DNA of 64,000 nt from Ctena decussata. Its lineage: Eukaryota > Mollusca > Bivalvia > Lucinida > Lucinidae. A program made the translations under genes and the position numbers. Shown here one piece after another: positions 40,606 to 52,195 of the stretch. The notes under the pieces are model-generated. The model was given only the letters and a program-made list of their open reading frames with translations, made no database searches and was not told the origin of the DNA. Numbering within the stretch: position 1 is the first letter of the stretch; the number at the start of each line of letters is the position of its first letter. The stretch is taken from NCBI GenBank assembly GCA_963989385.1, contig OZ022503.1:50280858-50344857 (forward strand), written 5' to 3'.

Positions 40606-41415
40606 GCGTGAGGGTACCCCCATCGGACAGGGTACCCCCATCGGACACCTTTACGATCTGTTCTCGTTTAAAATGAGTAGCACCTCGTCCAATTTAATAC
40701 CAATTTTTACAATGTTTTGTGGTCTTTTCCTCGACACTTTCGCGTGCCTTTCTCGTCTCGGGAGCGTTAACGTAATTTTCACAGACGGTACTTACCGGAC
40801 AAGGATACAAGTCAGAAACATTTCAGTGAATAGTTACACCATGATTTCGTCGTACCTAAATGCAGTTCAGTGATCTAATCAAGAACATTGGATGGAGATT
40901 TTAGTCACCTAACAAATAATATAAGGATTATATTCCAGTTCGTTCTAGTTTTAGAGAAATTAGAGAAAATGCACACTTGTTTGCATCTCGACACTGGCTA
41001 AAATCTATGTAAATAGTTCAAAGTAAACAAACGTCATCATTCTGAGGGAGCACATATCATTTTACCTTTCATGTCAAACTTAAAGTTCTGAATCGATTTT
41101 TGCCCATTTATCTTAAACAAGGGTATGTCTTTACAATGTTACATTAAATTTGTTTATGCATAGTTAGTTTACATGTGTAGAAAATAAAGGTGTCCGATGG
41201 GGGTACCCCTAACCAAGATTTTACGCCCGTTACCTGTGAAATAATGAATGCTCCCCAATTCCTCCGTATGACGTCATACTACAGCTTATGTTTACCGAAT
41301 CAATATATGAGGTATATATTTTGCAAGTCACATAAAGTCGTTAGACTTTTGATGTAACAATTTAAAAATTCATTTAAAAAAGCAATTTTTAGGTGTCCGA
41401 TGGTGGTACCCTTGC
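40606..41415. mobile_element. 0.8-kb TIR element with GGGTACCCCCATCGGACA ends
   Basis: Left end TAGCGTGAGGGTACCCCCAT (motif doubled at 40617-40650). Right end, inverted, TAGCGCAAGGGTACCACCAT (41395-41415), with another internal inverted copy at 41191-41216. Target duplication could be TA or GTT; the sequence does not decide. It abuts the 3' end of the LINE at 41422. The internal frame 40673-40873 has no recognisable similarity. Confidence 0.7.
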
Positions 41416-41421
41416 GCTAGT

Positions 41422-42258
41422 TAACCTGGATATCGACTCAAGTCTCTTGTATCTTTCACAATGTAGAGAATAACAAAGTCTGCGGCAATGAAATTCCAAA
41501 GTCTTTAGATGCTGATGATTACAGTTCAGGCTATCTACAAGCTGAGTTATTGCTGTATAATCTAGTATAAGCTGAAGCAATCTAGCGGGTGATTCTGCTA
41601 CCAGTTCTATAATGTTAACACTAGCACAAGCGTTAGTAATAGAGTCCATAATAGGGTCCCTGATACTTGAAAGCATCTCACAATCGAGGATAAAATGCTG
41701 AAGAGTCTCATTGTCCCTTCGACAAAGGAGACACACAGGGTCAATCTGATTTTGGTTGAATGCTGCTCTATTCTCCTGAAGAATGTAAGCCCCGGACACC
41801 ATACGTAACTTCTCTTTCAATCTCGGGATTTCTCGAACACTTTGCACAGACTGGATCAGTGCATGACGCTTACCATACCGGTAGTCATGAACATTCAGAA
41901 ATCTTAGACTTGGATACAGGGCTGACTGTTCCTTAATCTTGTTGACCCAGTATGTATTCACATGTTTACTGACTGTCCGTTTCCAAGATTCTTTAGTCGG
42001 GGGGATTACCGAGAAGCTCATAAGGATCAGGTAGTCCGTATTGCAAGTGCAGGCGCTTAATTGCCACGAACCAACTGTGACTCTTGAAAGATTTCACACA
42101 CAATTGACGTTGAGCCAGCCGCTTCTCAACTGCTGTATCCGGCAGCCGACATATGCTTCCGTAGAAATTAAGAGCCCTCTTATGTATAGTAGCCTCAACT
42201 GGTATCATCCCGCTTATGACGTACACCCCGCAGTCCGCAACCGTGGAGCTCGAGTAGA
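41422..42258 (-). pseudogene. 5'-truncated LINE reverse transcriptase C-terminus, frameshifted
   Basis: Minus-strand frames join as ...VYVISGMIPVEATIHKRAL..., YELLGNPP, a frameshift in a C6 run (41999-42004), then TKESWKRTVSKHVNTYW to a zinc knuckle CLLCRRDNETLQHFILDC (41680-41733). Spacing and flanking motifs are the same as in the 14822-16189 LINE, so the two belong to one clade. The catalytic core is missing. The last apparent residues before the stop at 41389 come from the neighbouring TIR element, not from the LINE. A poly(A) run (42259-42277) sits at the truncated 5' side. Confidence 0.8.
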
Positions 42259-42418
42259 AGAAAAAAAAAAAAAAAAACATACGAAAGTTCGGACGCATGG
42301 GAAGTCCGTACAATCGCCAGCCATATATTGCACCAACCTTGTTGTCAGACTCAAATCATCTTGGGCCAACCTTGTCAGACTCAAATCATCTGTAAGTCTA
42401 AAAAGGTTGGCCCGAATG

Positions 42419-43483
42419 CAGGGCTCTCGATCACCGAAATTTGGGGCCGAAATTCGGCCCCATTCCCAATGCCAAAAAGTATGTTTTTTTCCCAATTCCA
42501 GATGAAAAATTCCCAATCTGACTAAGCCTGTTTGGTCCAAGAATACTGCAGTTGCATCAATACAAAATGTATTTGAAACCACCTAAAACTAAAAATGTTA
42601 ACATAAAACCAAGAAGCGATTACATTTTCAATCACGATCGTCATGCTTTGTTACTGGAAAGTGGTACCGGGTTTATCATGTAGTCATGTACTGTTAGAGT
42701 TACTTCCCTTTCATTAGAGGGCGAATAGCCTAGCGAATTTCACTGCAATATGTTAATATTTTCTTTGCTTCAAGGGCCAATATTGTTGTGGTGAACAATA
42801 TTTTGACTTATTCTTTAATTTGAAGCCTTCCAATTCTAAAATTTGATCGGAGTTTTCACCTATGGTGGATGATTCTGCTGTTTTTGCGGTTCGTACCTGA
42901 ATCAATTTTCACAGACATTTTCGGCCATATCCAAAATCATAAACAGGATTACCGGGACATTCAAGAGTTAGTATAGTGATAGTGACATACTGTGGATGTT
43001 TTGTACTTGCAGGACTGAAAGTTTTGTCATGTTCTGCATTGTTACAGTCCACTTTCTCTCAACTTCACATTATGCATAGTTCACAGATGCTTCAACCTAG
43101 AGTGTTATACTGTTGTTATATTGAAACACTTTTTTTCTAGGTCCCAGTCTTATCTCCAATTTGAGAGTGGCAAGATAGGGAAGTTGGCAGTTCAAAGGAA
43201 AGAAAGAAAAAACTCAACACACACAAATAGTTTTGTTATTATCTAATATCCCAACTATTTGATAAAGTTTATTATGATTCACTATCTGCTAGATTTATGC
43301 CTGCTTATTGACTGGATTCCTCTGAAAATATATAACAATACTATATTTAAGTTGTGTTGGTCTGACAATGAAAACTTCACACATAAAATAATGAAAATTT
43401 TCCCAATTTTAGACAAAACGACGCTATTTTTCCCAATTCTAAAGGCCCCGGCCCCATTCCCAAAAAGGGGTGTGAGAGCCCTG
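42419..43483. mobile_element. hAT-like element, CAGGGCTCTC ends, 5-bp duplication
   Basis: 1065 bp. Ends CAGGGCTCTC and GAGAGCCCTG, GAATG on both sides (42414-42418; 43484-43488). Subterminal TTCCCAATT/GGCCCCATTCCCAA repeats at both ends in the same orientation. CAGNG termini fit hAT; 5 bp is shorter than the usual 8. No transposase. Confidence 0.75.
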
Positions 43484-43812
43484 GAATGAAAGTCCAGGAC
43501 TTGGTTGATAAAGGACGGTAACAGGTTGTTTTGGCCAATTCCCTTTCGGTAGCATAGACAGAAGTTTCCAATAACGGGTAAATCCCCTTCTGACGCAATG
43601 TAAAAATATCAGTTTTCAAACCATTGTTTTTCAATGAAAAATAATCAAAATAAATAAAACTTAATATTTATCCAAAGAAAAATGATTAAACTTTCCAATG
43701 ATACAAAATATTACTTTCAGATTATTGATTTTCTGTAATTAATCAACAAAGAAATGTAACCTACTTTCTGCCGAAAACTAAGATGGCGGCCTTGAATCAA
43801 CACAATGCCTGA
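43484..43812. other. Intergenic, nothing recognised
   Basis: AT-rich, no frame or repeat identified. Confidence 0.4.
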
Positions 43813-44195
43813 ACAGTGTAGTGTTTCCCCTAGCCCCTTTTAGCATGGCGCCGCGCCATGCCCCTTTTCCCCAGCGCCATGCCCTTTTTTCCAGCGCCAT
43901 GCCCTTTTTGCTCTCAACTTCACCTGCCAATAAGGAGATACACATGTGTATTCACAGTTCACTGCCTCAATTGTTTTGACAGCGTAAGTAAACACAACTG
44001 TTGGCATTAATCCTGTTATGGTCCACTCGCTAATAAACTAACTGATCCGCGAAAATACCTGACAGATTGGCAGAATAGATCAAAGTGAGGCTTGTTGAGT
44101 GAAAAGGAGCCAATAGCCATGTTTCACAATTACACAAATCAACATGCCCATTACGTTTAAAGACTTAATTTGTTTTAATATTTTTCTAGAAGTCT

Positions 44196-46398
44196 TTTTA
44201 GCTCACCTGAGCACGAAGTGCTCAAGGTGAGCTATTGTGATCGGTCTTTGTCCGTCGTCCGTCCGTCGTCAACTTTTGCTTTAAACGACTTCTTCTCCAA
44301 AACTGCTGGACGGACTTTGAAATAATTTCACAGAAATGTTCCTTGGGGGACTCTTTAAATGGCCGCCAGAGCTAAAAATAGAAAAACCTTTAAACAACTT
44401 CTCCTCCAAAACTGCTTGGCAGATTTTGATGTATTTTCACAGAAATGTTTCTTAGGAGACCCTCTACCAAATTTGCTAAAACGGTTCTGCTCTGCTGAAC
44501 AAAATGGCCGCCAGAGCTAAAAATAGAAAAACCTTTAGACGACTTCGCCTCCAAAAGTGCTGGACGGATTTTGAAATAACTTCACAGAAATGTTCCTTAG
44601 GAGGCCCTTAACCAAAATTTCTCAAATGGTTCCGCTCCGCTGAACAATATGGCCGCCAGAGCTAAAAATAGAAAAACCTTTAAACGACTTCTCCTCCAAA
44701 ATTGCTGGGCAGATTTTGAAATAATTTCACAGAAATGTTTCTTAGGAGACCCTCTACCAAAATTGCTAAAACGAGTCAGCTCGGCTGAACAAAATGGCCG
44801 CCAGAGCTAAAAATAGAAAAACCTTTAAATGACTTTGCCTCCAAAACTTCTTGGCAGATTTTGAAATAATTTCACAGAAATGTTTCTACGGAGGCCCTTA
44901 ACCAAAATTTCTCAAATGGTTCCGCTCCGCTGAACAATATGGCCGCCAGAGCTAAAAATAGAAAAACCTTTAAACAACTTCTCCTCCAAAACTACTGGGC
45001 AGATTTTAAAATAATTTCACAGAAATGTTTCTTAGGACACCCTCTACCAAAATTGCTAAAACGGTTCCACTTCACTGAACAAAATGGCCGCCAGAGCTAA
45101 AAATAGAAAAACCTTTAAACGACTTTGCCTTCAAAACTGCTGGGCAGATTTTGAAATAATTTCACAGAAATGTTCCTTAAGACACCCTCTACCGAAATTC
45201 CTAAAACGGTTCCGCTCCGCTGAATAAAATGGCCACCAGAGCTAAAAATAGAAAAAACCTTGAAACGACTTCACCTCCAAAACTGCTGGGTAGATTTTGA
45301 AATAATTTCACAGAAATGTTCCCTAGGAGTCCTGCTACCAAACTTGCTCTATCGGTTCTGCTCGGCTGAACAATATGGCCACCAGAGCTAAAAATAGAAA
45401 AACCTTTAAACGACTTCTCCTCCAAAACTGCTGGGAAGATTTTGAAATAATTTCACAGAAATGTTCCTTAGGAGACCCTCTACCAAAATTGCTAAAATGG
45501 TTCAGCTCTGCTGAACAAAATGGCCACCAGAGCTAAATATAGAAAAACCTTTAAACAACACCTCCTCTAAAGCCAATGGCTCGATTTCAAAATAATTTCA
45601 CAGAAGTGTTTGACTCATGGTTCTAAACAAAAATTGCTGAAACGGTTCCACTCTGCTGTACAAAATGACCACCAGAGCTAAAAATAGAAATAAATCTTAG
45701 AATGAATCAGAGGGCACAGTTACGATCCAATCATCATGAAACATGGTCAGAAAGTTTATCTGAATGAAATCTAGACCAACTTTGATACTGGGTCATGTGG
45801 GGTTAAAAACTAGGTCACTAGGTCAAATCTTAGAAAAACGTGTACACTCTTTAGGGCACAGTTATGATATAATCTACATGAAACTTTGTCAGAATGTTTA
45901 TTTTTATGAAATCTAGACCTGATTTGAAACTGGGCCATGTCAGGTCAAAAACTAGGTCACTAGGTCAGTTCTTAGAAAAACCATGTGAATGCTTTAGAGG
46001 ACACAGTTTTGTTCTAATCTTCATGGGACTTAGTCAAAATGTTTTTCTCCTACAAATCTGGACCAAGGGTGCAACTTGGTCATGTAGGGTCAAAAACTAG
46101 GTCAAACCTTAGAAAAGCATTGTTTACGCTCTAGAGGGCACAGTTTTGATCCGATATTCATGAACTTTTGCAGAATGTTTATATCCAAGAAATCTAGACC
46201 AGGTTTGAAACTGGGTCATGTGGGGTCAAAAACAAGGTCATTAGGTTAAATCTTATAAAAACCTAAGGTACACAATAAAGGGTTCATTTTCCATTGAATC
46301 TTTGTGAAACTCTGTCTGTTGGACATATGGATGTTTCTGAGGTTAAGTTCACAGGATACTCAGGTGAGCAATCCAGGGCCATCATGGCCCTCTTGTTT
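44196..46398 (-). mobile_element. Array element D: chimeric core, inverted orientation
   Basis: On the plus strand it opens AGCTCACCTGAGCACGAAGT (hairpin end), then CCGTCGTCCGTCCGTCG, and closes CTCAGGTGAGC...GGGCCATCATGGCCCTCTTG. It is therefore the A/C family reversed. Nine units of ~147 bp (ATGGCCGCCAGAGCTAAAAA, then GACTTCTCCTCCAAAACTGC) run to ~45690. Four to five units of the ~145-bp A-family core (reverse: AACTAGGTCACTAGGTCA) follow to ~46290. One element thus joins two unrelated cores of equal period. Confidence 0.8.
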
Positions 46399-46499
46399 TA
46401 GATTCTTTTGGATTCATGGACTGTATTTGGGAAACTGATTTGACCCACAGATGTGCAGGCTGATCATTGTCTTCACTTGTTGCTCACCCCGTAAGGCCT

Positions 46500-46790
46500 T
46501 TCTTCCGATATGCGTATTATATATGGTTTACATTCGAGACGTTTGACAAATTATGGTGTAAATATAGTTACGCATATTATGCAAGTTTGATATTTCTGTC
46601 TTGTATATGCCGATTTTTGTGTCCAAAATAGAATTTGAACATCGTTATATATATTTTTAATAGTATCCAACATCTCTGAGTACCCTTAAACAAAACTCAC
46701 TTAAGTTAAGAAGATAAACAGAGCTAACTGAAACAGATATGAATAGAAATTCAAGGGAGGCAATTCTGTGCCAGATTTTTTTTTCAAATA
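46500..46790 (-). repeat. Uninterrupted copy of the repeat that flanks array B
   Basis: The reverse complement matches 6690-6822 (TTGCCTCCCTTGAA, then GGTACTCAGAG) running directly into 10030-10150 (ATGTTCATATTCTG, then AAGACAGAAATATCAAA), with no array between. It serves as an empty site for that insertion. Confidence 0.7.
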
Positions 46791-47310
46791 CAGACCTAAT
46801 GATAATCCTGGTCAGTAAGAATTATAAATAAATAAAGATAAATAAAGGACAATAATGATAAATACATGTAATGAAATATAAATTGTAATAATAATTAGGA
46901 TATTGAAATGTTTTAGGCTATTTATGTTTCTTGATATTTAGAAAAAAAAAAAAAAAAAGAGTAGCTTGACACACACACAAAAAAATACAGAGCAGATGCA
47001 AATTGTTTATGTATTATCATCATATGCAGGCTCTATTTGCTTAGTTTAAATATCCAGGCTCTATTTGCTTAATTATGTTTACTGCATTTCAAGATAAAGA
47101 TGCTACTGCGGCTATAAATAAGAAAAGAATGATATGATTTAATGCTTTATTAGCAGTATTAATCTCTGTAAGCTAATGTCCATTAAAAACAGGGGTCTTT
47201 GAATGAAAGCATATACAGTGCCCTTTTTGTGAAAATTCACGCGCTAAAGTGCCCTTTTCTGAGAAAATTTACCATGCCCTTTTTCATTTCTGGGGGAAAC
47301 ACTAACAGTG

Positions 47311-47985
47311 TGGTCTTTTCCAACTTATTGTTTATATCCAGTAACCCATTTTCTTTAAATAAATTCATGAATATTAAAAGATTAATGACCAAACATCATT
47401 CTGATTTGCATATTTTTCATACGGGTTGCGTATTTCCCCTGATGTTATTGGATAGAAAATAGGCTATTTTTGACCTTGGATTTCCTATACTTCTAAAAAA
47501 GAAAAGTGGCCAGAAGTCATCCAAATGATGCTTCTATATTAGAACAATGATGTCATTCAAAAATTTTATATTTAGAACCTAGGGCACATGCTGGGCAGTG
47601 CGCTCAAAGAGACCTACTGTCTGCATATCAAATACACGCAGCGCCATAAAATTGCTGGGAACCAGTCACGTGTATTGATCGATATGACAGGTAAACAATG
47701 GCAGAAAAACATAGAGAAATGAAAACTGCAAAATGTCATAACTTTTACAATTCTCAATCAGTTTTCAAAATTCAAACAGCTACTTGTTGGAAATCATGTG
47801 TAGAATCGGATCAGAACTCATTTGAATGATTTCCTGCAGTTTTAAAAAATCTCTGATAAGCCTACTTACGGCCCCTGGGTCGTTTTGGCCCTTTTTCGGG
47901 TTTGCCTGGGTTGTTTCGGCCCGATTTCTGGGTGGGTCGTTTCGGCCCAATTTTGCATGGATGCATCAGTGGGACAAGCCAAAGA
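47311..47985. other. Intergenic with short GGGTCGTTTCGGCCC repeats
   Basis: Mostly unique-looking. Three tandem copies of a GGGTCGTTTYGGCCC motif lie at about 47877-47952, just before the tandem field. Confidence 0.45.
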
Positions 47986-47989
47986 GCTG

Positions 47990-48239
47990 ATTAGGTTTTG
48001 GTGACTTTGATCCCATTATCAAGGTCACAGGAGGCCTAAGGCTGTTAAAATTTTTGTGTCGGTGTCAGCGTGACAATTTCTTGTACCCATGATATTTCTT
48101 AAACAAATGGATGGAATATTACTATACTAAACTTGCATGGATATATCACTGGGACCAGCTCAAGATATGATTAGATTCTGGTGACCATGACCTCATTTTC
48201 AAGGTCACAGGAGGACTTAAATATGTGAAAATTTCACTA
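47990..48239 (+). repeat. Tandem field S, left part
   Basis: Units with TGGATATATCACTGGGACAA, GGTGACCTTGACCTCATTTT and TCAAGGTCACAGGAGG. The field resumes at 49945 and 51335 after insertions. Confidence 0.7.
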
Positions 48240-49944
48240 CGGTAAATTCTCATTTAGTTCGAACAATTAAAAAATAAATACTGATCGGGGTGTTCGAACT
48301 ATTAGAAATTGCCGGTCATGAAAATATTTAGTGTTCGAACTATTTGAATTGCCGATTTCCGGGAAAAAAACGATCTCATGTCATGTCGCAAATTATATCT
48401 CGTACCTCTCAGTTTTAAATATATAGGTCCTCATTATGCATGTATTTCATTCTCTTCATCCCTTTTCAATATTCCAAATAAATGTTCCGAAAGAAAGACA
48501 AGTATTTCAACACATTTAAGATGACCTAATATGTGATTGTTTAAATACGTCAGGTAAGTTTGTCAGTGTCCTGGCTATTTATTCAGCGCAAGTGGCCTGC
48601 TTGAAATTCGCGGGCTTCTATTAATAACACACACAGTCTAATTCTGGAAGATGCGGTCCTTTGATCTTCACCATTTCTGTCTGAACTATATTACGTCCAA
48701 GGGTGCAGAAATATTGGCAACGTGTCATGAAAAAGGTGCCGTATTGCATGTGCAAACAGCAAAGCCTAGTCCAGTCTGCGCATCTGAAAATGATTATTGT
48801 GCAAACTATTGGAGAATCCTGGAGATTTGTAAGTCTGGTCGATGTTCCCAAATGCATGGTATGATGCGGGTGTTGCTGATCGGATGTGTCCTGAGGCCCT
48901 TTTGAGCACATGAGCCAGCTATGTCAGTGATAAACCTATCATACGGCTACTGTGAACTTTGTTTCAATGCACAGACCTTGCATATGCGCAGGCTGGTCGC
49001 TGCTTTCAGTTTGCGAATGTATTCAGACTGATTTTGTCAGGAAAGAAGAGTTCGTTGTTATGACAATTAATTTCTTTTGCAACAAGGATTTCTCATGGGT
49101 GCATGTATCTTTCCCAAACGCACTTCAGCGCACGTGCACATTTCCGCTTTTTTTTTTTTTTTTTTGGACAAGATTTGCTCTGAGAAGCGGCGCCTTATCG
49201 CATGTACAAAAAGCAAAGACTCAGTTCAGCCTGCGCACCCTGCAACCTTATAACTTTGTCGGGCCGGGTAGCGCAATCGGTAGGGCCCCTGACTCGTAAG
49301 TCAGAGGTCCTGGGTTCGAATCCCGGTCTGGCCACATACTTTTGTTTCTCCTTCCGCTGATTCAAGAAGGGCAGTTGTCAGTTACTGGCGAAAGTATGTG
49401 CACTTAGTACTGGTTAACCGCTTAGGAGGTCTAAGCATGCTCAGGAATAGTGTGGTTAGGTTAACTGACCGTCCCGACATGACCTTAGTTGTTTACCGTG
49501 GACGTTAAGCATCAAATCAACCAACCAACCAGCCTCATAACTTCGTAAGCGTCAACATGTACATTCCCATTGTTGAGACGTTAATCAGACGTCCCAGATG
49601 TGTAGGCTGACCTGAGTCTTCGCTGTTTGCACTCGTAACACTTCAGCCAACTCCGAAATCTTAATCAATAACGTAAATGTCGGCGAGGATGCCCGATTTA
49701 CATTTAGACCGATAGAGCTGCTCTCTTTGCACATTGCATCGGGAAAACAAAACTGAAAACACTTGAAAAGTTTGGCGTGTTTTTTGTGAAATTCACAATA
49801 TTTTTTTGTGTTCGAAGTATTAAAAATACAAATGCATAGAAAAATCCACTGTTCGAACTAAATGAGAAAATTTTGAGGAGCCGTTTGACGATGAATTTAG
49901 GTGTTCGAACTGCTAGGGTGTTCGAACTATTAGAGAATTTACCG
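48240..49944. mobile_element. 1.7-kb TA-flanked transposon inserted in tandem field S
   Basis: Ends CGGTAAATTCTCATTTAGTT and, inverted, CGGTAAATTCTCTAATAGTT, with subterminal GTTCGAACA palindromes (several at each end). TA at 48238-48239 and 49945-49946. The neighbouring field unit at 50235-50275 has the same sequence without the insert (TTTCACTAAAATTGATATAT), which confirms the TA duplication. A SINE (49261-49535) is nested inside. No transposase. Confidence 0.85.
49261..49535 (+). mobile_element. tRNA-derived SINE with Thr(CGT)-like head, best-preserved copy
   Basis: The head folds: acceptor GGCCGGG (49262-49268) with TCTGGCC (49327-49333), A box TAGCGCAATCGG, B box GGTTCGAATCC. The anticodon stem CTGAC/GTCAG encloses only six bases (TCGTAA), one short of a real tRNA. 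The body GGGCAGTTGTCAGTTACTGG ... TAACTGACCGTCCCGACATG and the ACGTTAAGCATCAAATCAA tail follow directly. A real tRNA gene is therefore unlikely. Confidence 0.85.
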
Positions 49945-50407
49945 TAAAAATGATATATCTCTTGAGCCTTTGGCTTGATTCCCACCAAACTTGCATAGAT
50001 ATACCCCTGGGACAAATTCAAGAATTGACTATGATTTGGTGACCATGGCCCCATTTTCAAGGTCAAAAGCCGACTTAACAAATTTTAATTTTTTCATGAA
50101 AAGGAGATATCTCTTGAACCAATGGATAGAATTTCACCAAACTTGCATGGATATATCATTGGAGCAAGCTCAATGCAGCATTAGATTTTGGTGACCTTGA
50201 CCTCATTTTCAAGGACACAGAAGGACTTAAATATGTGAAAATTTCACTAAAATTGATATATCTCTTGAGCCTTTGGCTTGATTCCCACCAGACTTGCATA
50301 GATATACCTCTGGGACAAACACAAGAGTTGACTATGATTTGATGACCTTGTCCCCATTTTCAAGGTCAAAAGCCTACTTAACAAATTTTAATTTTTTCAT
50401 GAAAATA
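49945..50407 (+). repeat. Tandem field S, middle part
   Basis: Two to three ~170-bp units (GATATATCTCTTGAGCCTTT, CACCAAACTTGCATAGATAT, ATTTTCAAGGTCAAAAGCC). Confidence 0.7.
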
Positions 50408-51338
50408 AAAGGCCGTCGGCCAAGTGTCACCCGACGTTTGTAATGTGACACAAACTGCAGCCCTTTTTCAGTTTCAAAGTAACTGTATATGGCCCAAAAC
50501 AGAAAATATGTGTATTACAGAACCTGGTGAGCAAATAATAACTGAAGCATAAGCAAAGACATATAGCCAGTTAGTAAGCCTCTATAGAGTTTTAAAATAC
50601 TTAAGTTTAGAAAGGGGCATATATGTGTACAATCAGGTTACTGAAACTTTAGGCCCATACAGAATGCCCAAAACATCAAGACTGTATACCCAATAACTAA
50701 ATAACAAGGGCTATAATCTTGCTAATATGAATCTGATGAAAAATGAACAATGCATTTATGAAAATTCAGCCCATTACCCTAATATGAATAGTTCTGGAGT
50801 TATCCTTTTACATTTAAGTGAATGTCTATTATCTATGGAAGGGGAATAAATAACTCTGTCACTAATCATTTTAGTACATCCTAACCATAATCAGTATAAT
50901 CAATTTACAAAATACCAGTAGCATACCAAATTTCAGCTCTCTTGGTCAAACGGTTCAAAAGTTGGAAAAATGACAAAGGGCCATAACTTTTTAAATAATA
51001 GGGCAATAGGAATTTCAAAATCACATGCACATCTTCAGAACATGACGAAACATTCTGCACAATTTCAGGTCAATCTGATATAAGATGTGGCAGGAGTTGC
51101 GGGGACAAGGCCTGAGTCAGCAAGGGCCATAACTCCAACAAAAATGGCTTAAACAAAAATCGAAAAACCATGTGCACATCTTCATATCATAAGAATACAA
51201 TCTGTCAAATTTCAAGTCAATCCAATGAAAGACATAGTTGGAGTTGCGGAACAAGATTTCGGACGGAAGGATGGATGGACGGACACACGCACGGAAGAGG
51301 GTCATTTCTATAGTCCCCCTCCGCCTACGTCTGGTGAC
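50408..51338 (+). mobile_element. Unclassified insertion in field S
   Basis: Begins GGCCGTCGGCCAAGTGTCAC and ends with a GGACGGAAGGATGGATGGAC microsatellite followed by CCCCCTCCGCCTACG. Field units continue on both sides. The interior has AGGGCCATAACT and AATCACATGCACATCTTC blocks in two to three diverged copies. It shares the microsatellite-plus-end plan of the hairpin-ended elements. Confidence 0.55.
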
Positions 51339-52195
51339 AATGAGATATCTCTTGAACCAGTTAATGGATATTCATCAGACTTGTATGGATATATCACTGG
51401 GACAGATTTAAGTCATTTAGTTTTTGCTGACCTTGAAGTTGATCTCATTTTCAAGGTCATAGTCTTGTATGAAGGAAATCTTCTGAACCAGTAGATGGAT
51501 TTTCTCCGTACTTGCATAGATTTATCATTTAAACAAGCTTCAGAGATTTTGATGACCTTGGCCTTATTTTCAAGGTCTCAGAACGACTTAAATATGTAAG
51601 AGTTTCTGTAAAATTTGTATATCTCTTGAATGTTTGGCTTGATTCCCACCGAACTTGCATAGATATACATGTACCTCTGGGACAATCACAAGAGTTGACT
51701 GATTTGATGACCTTGACACCATTTTCAAGGTTTAGTTTTTGCTAACCATGAACCCATTTTCAAGGTCAAAATCTTGTATGTAGGATATCTTCTGAACCAG
51801 TAGATGGATTTTCTCCAAACTGGCATAGATATATCATTTAAACAAGCTTAAGAGATTTTGATGACCTTGACCGTATTATCAAGGTCACAGGAATACTTGA
51901 ATATGTAAAAATTTCAGTAAAATTGATATAGCTCTTGAATGTTTCTTGATTCCCATCAAACAAACATAGATATTCCTGTTGGACAGTCCAAAGAGTGAAC
52001 TGTGATATTGTGACCTTGACCCCATAATCAAGGTCACTTGCCAACTTACAAATGTTAAATTTTTCCTATAAGTGAGATATTTCTTGAACCAGTGGCTGGA
52101 TATTCATCAGACTTGCCAGGAAATATCATTGAGACAGGTTTAAGACATGTTTAGTTTTTTGTTACCTTGACCCCTTTGTCTTTAGACTAAAGTTA
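51339..52195 (+). repeat. Tandem field S, right part
   Basis: About five more units. In total the field has at least eight exact TCAAGGTCA motifs (e.g. 48019-48027, 48199-48207, 50057-50065). Confidence 0.7.

Larger units (their letters stand above)
43819..47304. mobile_element. 3.5-kb hAT-like element, 6-bp duplication, carrying array D
   Basis: ACAGTG lies at 43813-43818 and 47305-47310. Ends TAGTGTTTCCCC and, inverted, TAGTGTTTCCCCCAG. Subterminal CCATGCCCTTTTT motifs: three or four copies at 43845-43910 and three at 47215-47285, in the same orientation. The cargo is the tandem-repeat element D and the unoccupied repeat at 46500-46790. No transposase frame. Confidence 0.8.

Noticed and set aside
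41389..41420. C-terminal tail ...RVPPSDT of the minus-strand LINE
   Set aside because: Encoded by the inverted end of the adjacent TIR element, not by the LINE.
49261..49333. Functional tRNA-Thr gene
   Set aside because: The anticodon loop has six bases and a SINE body follows directly; other copies of the same unit exist in the window.
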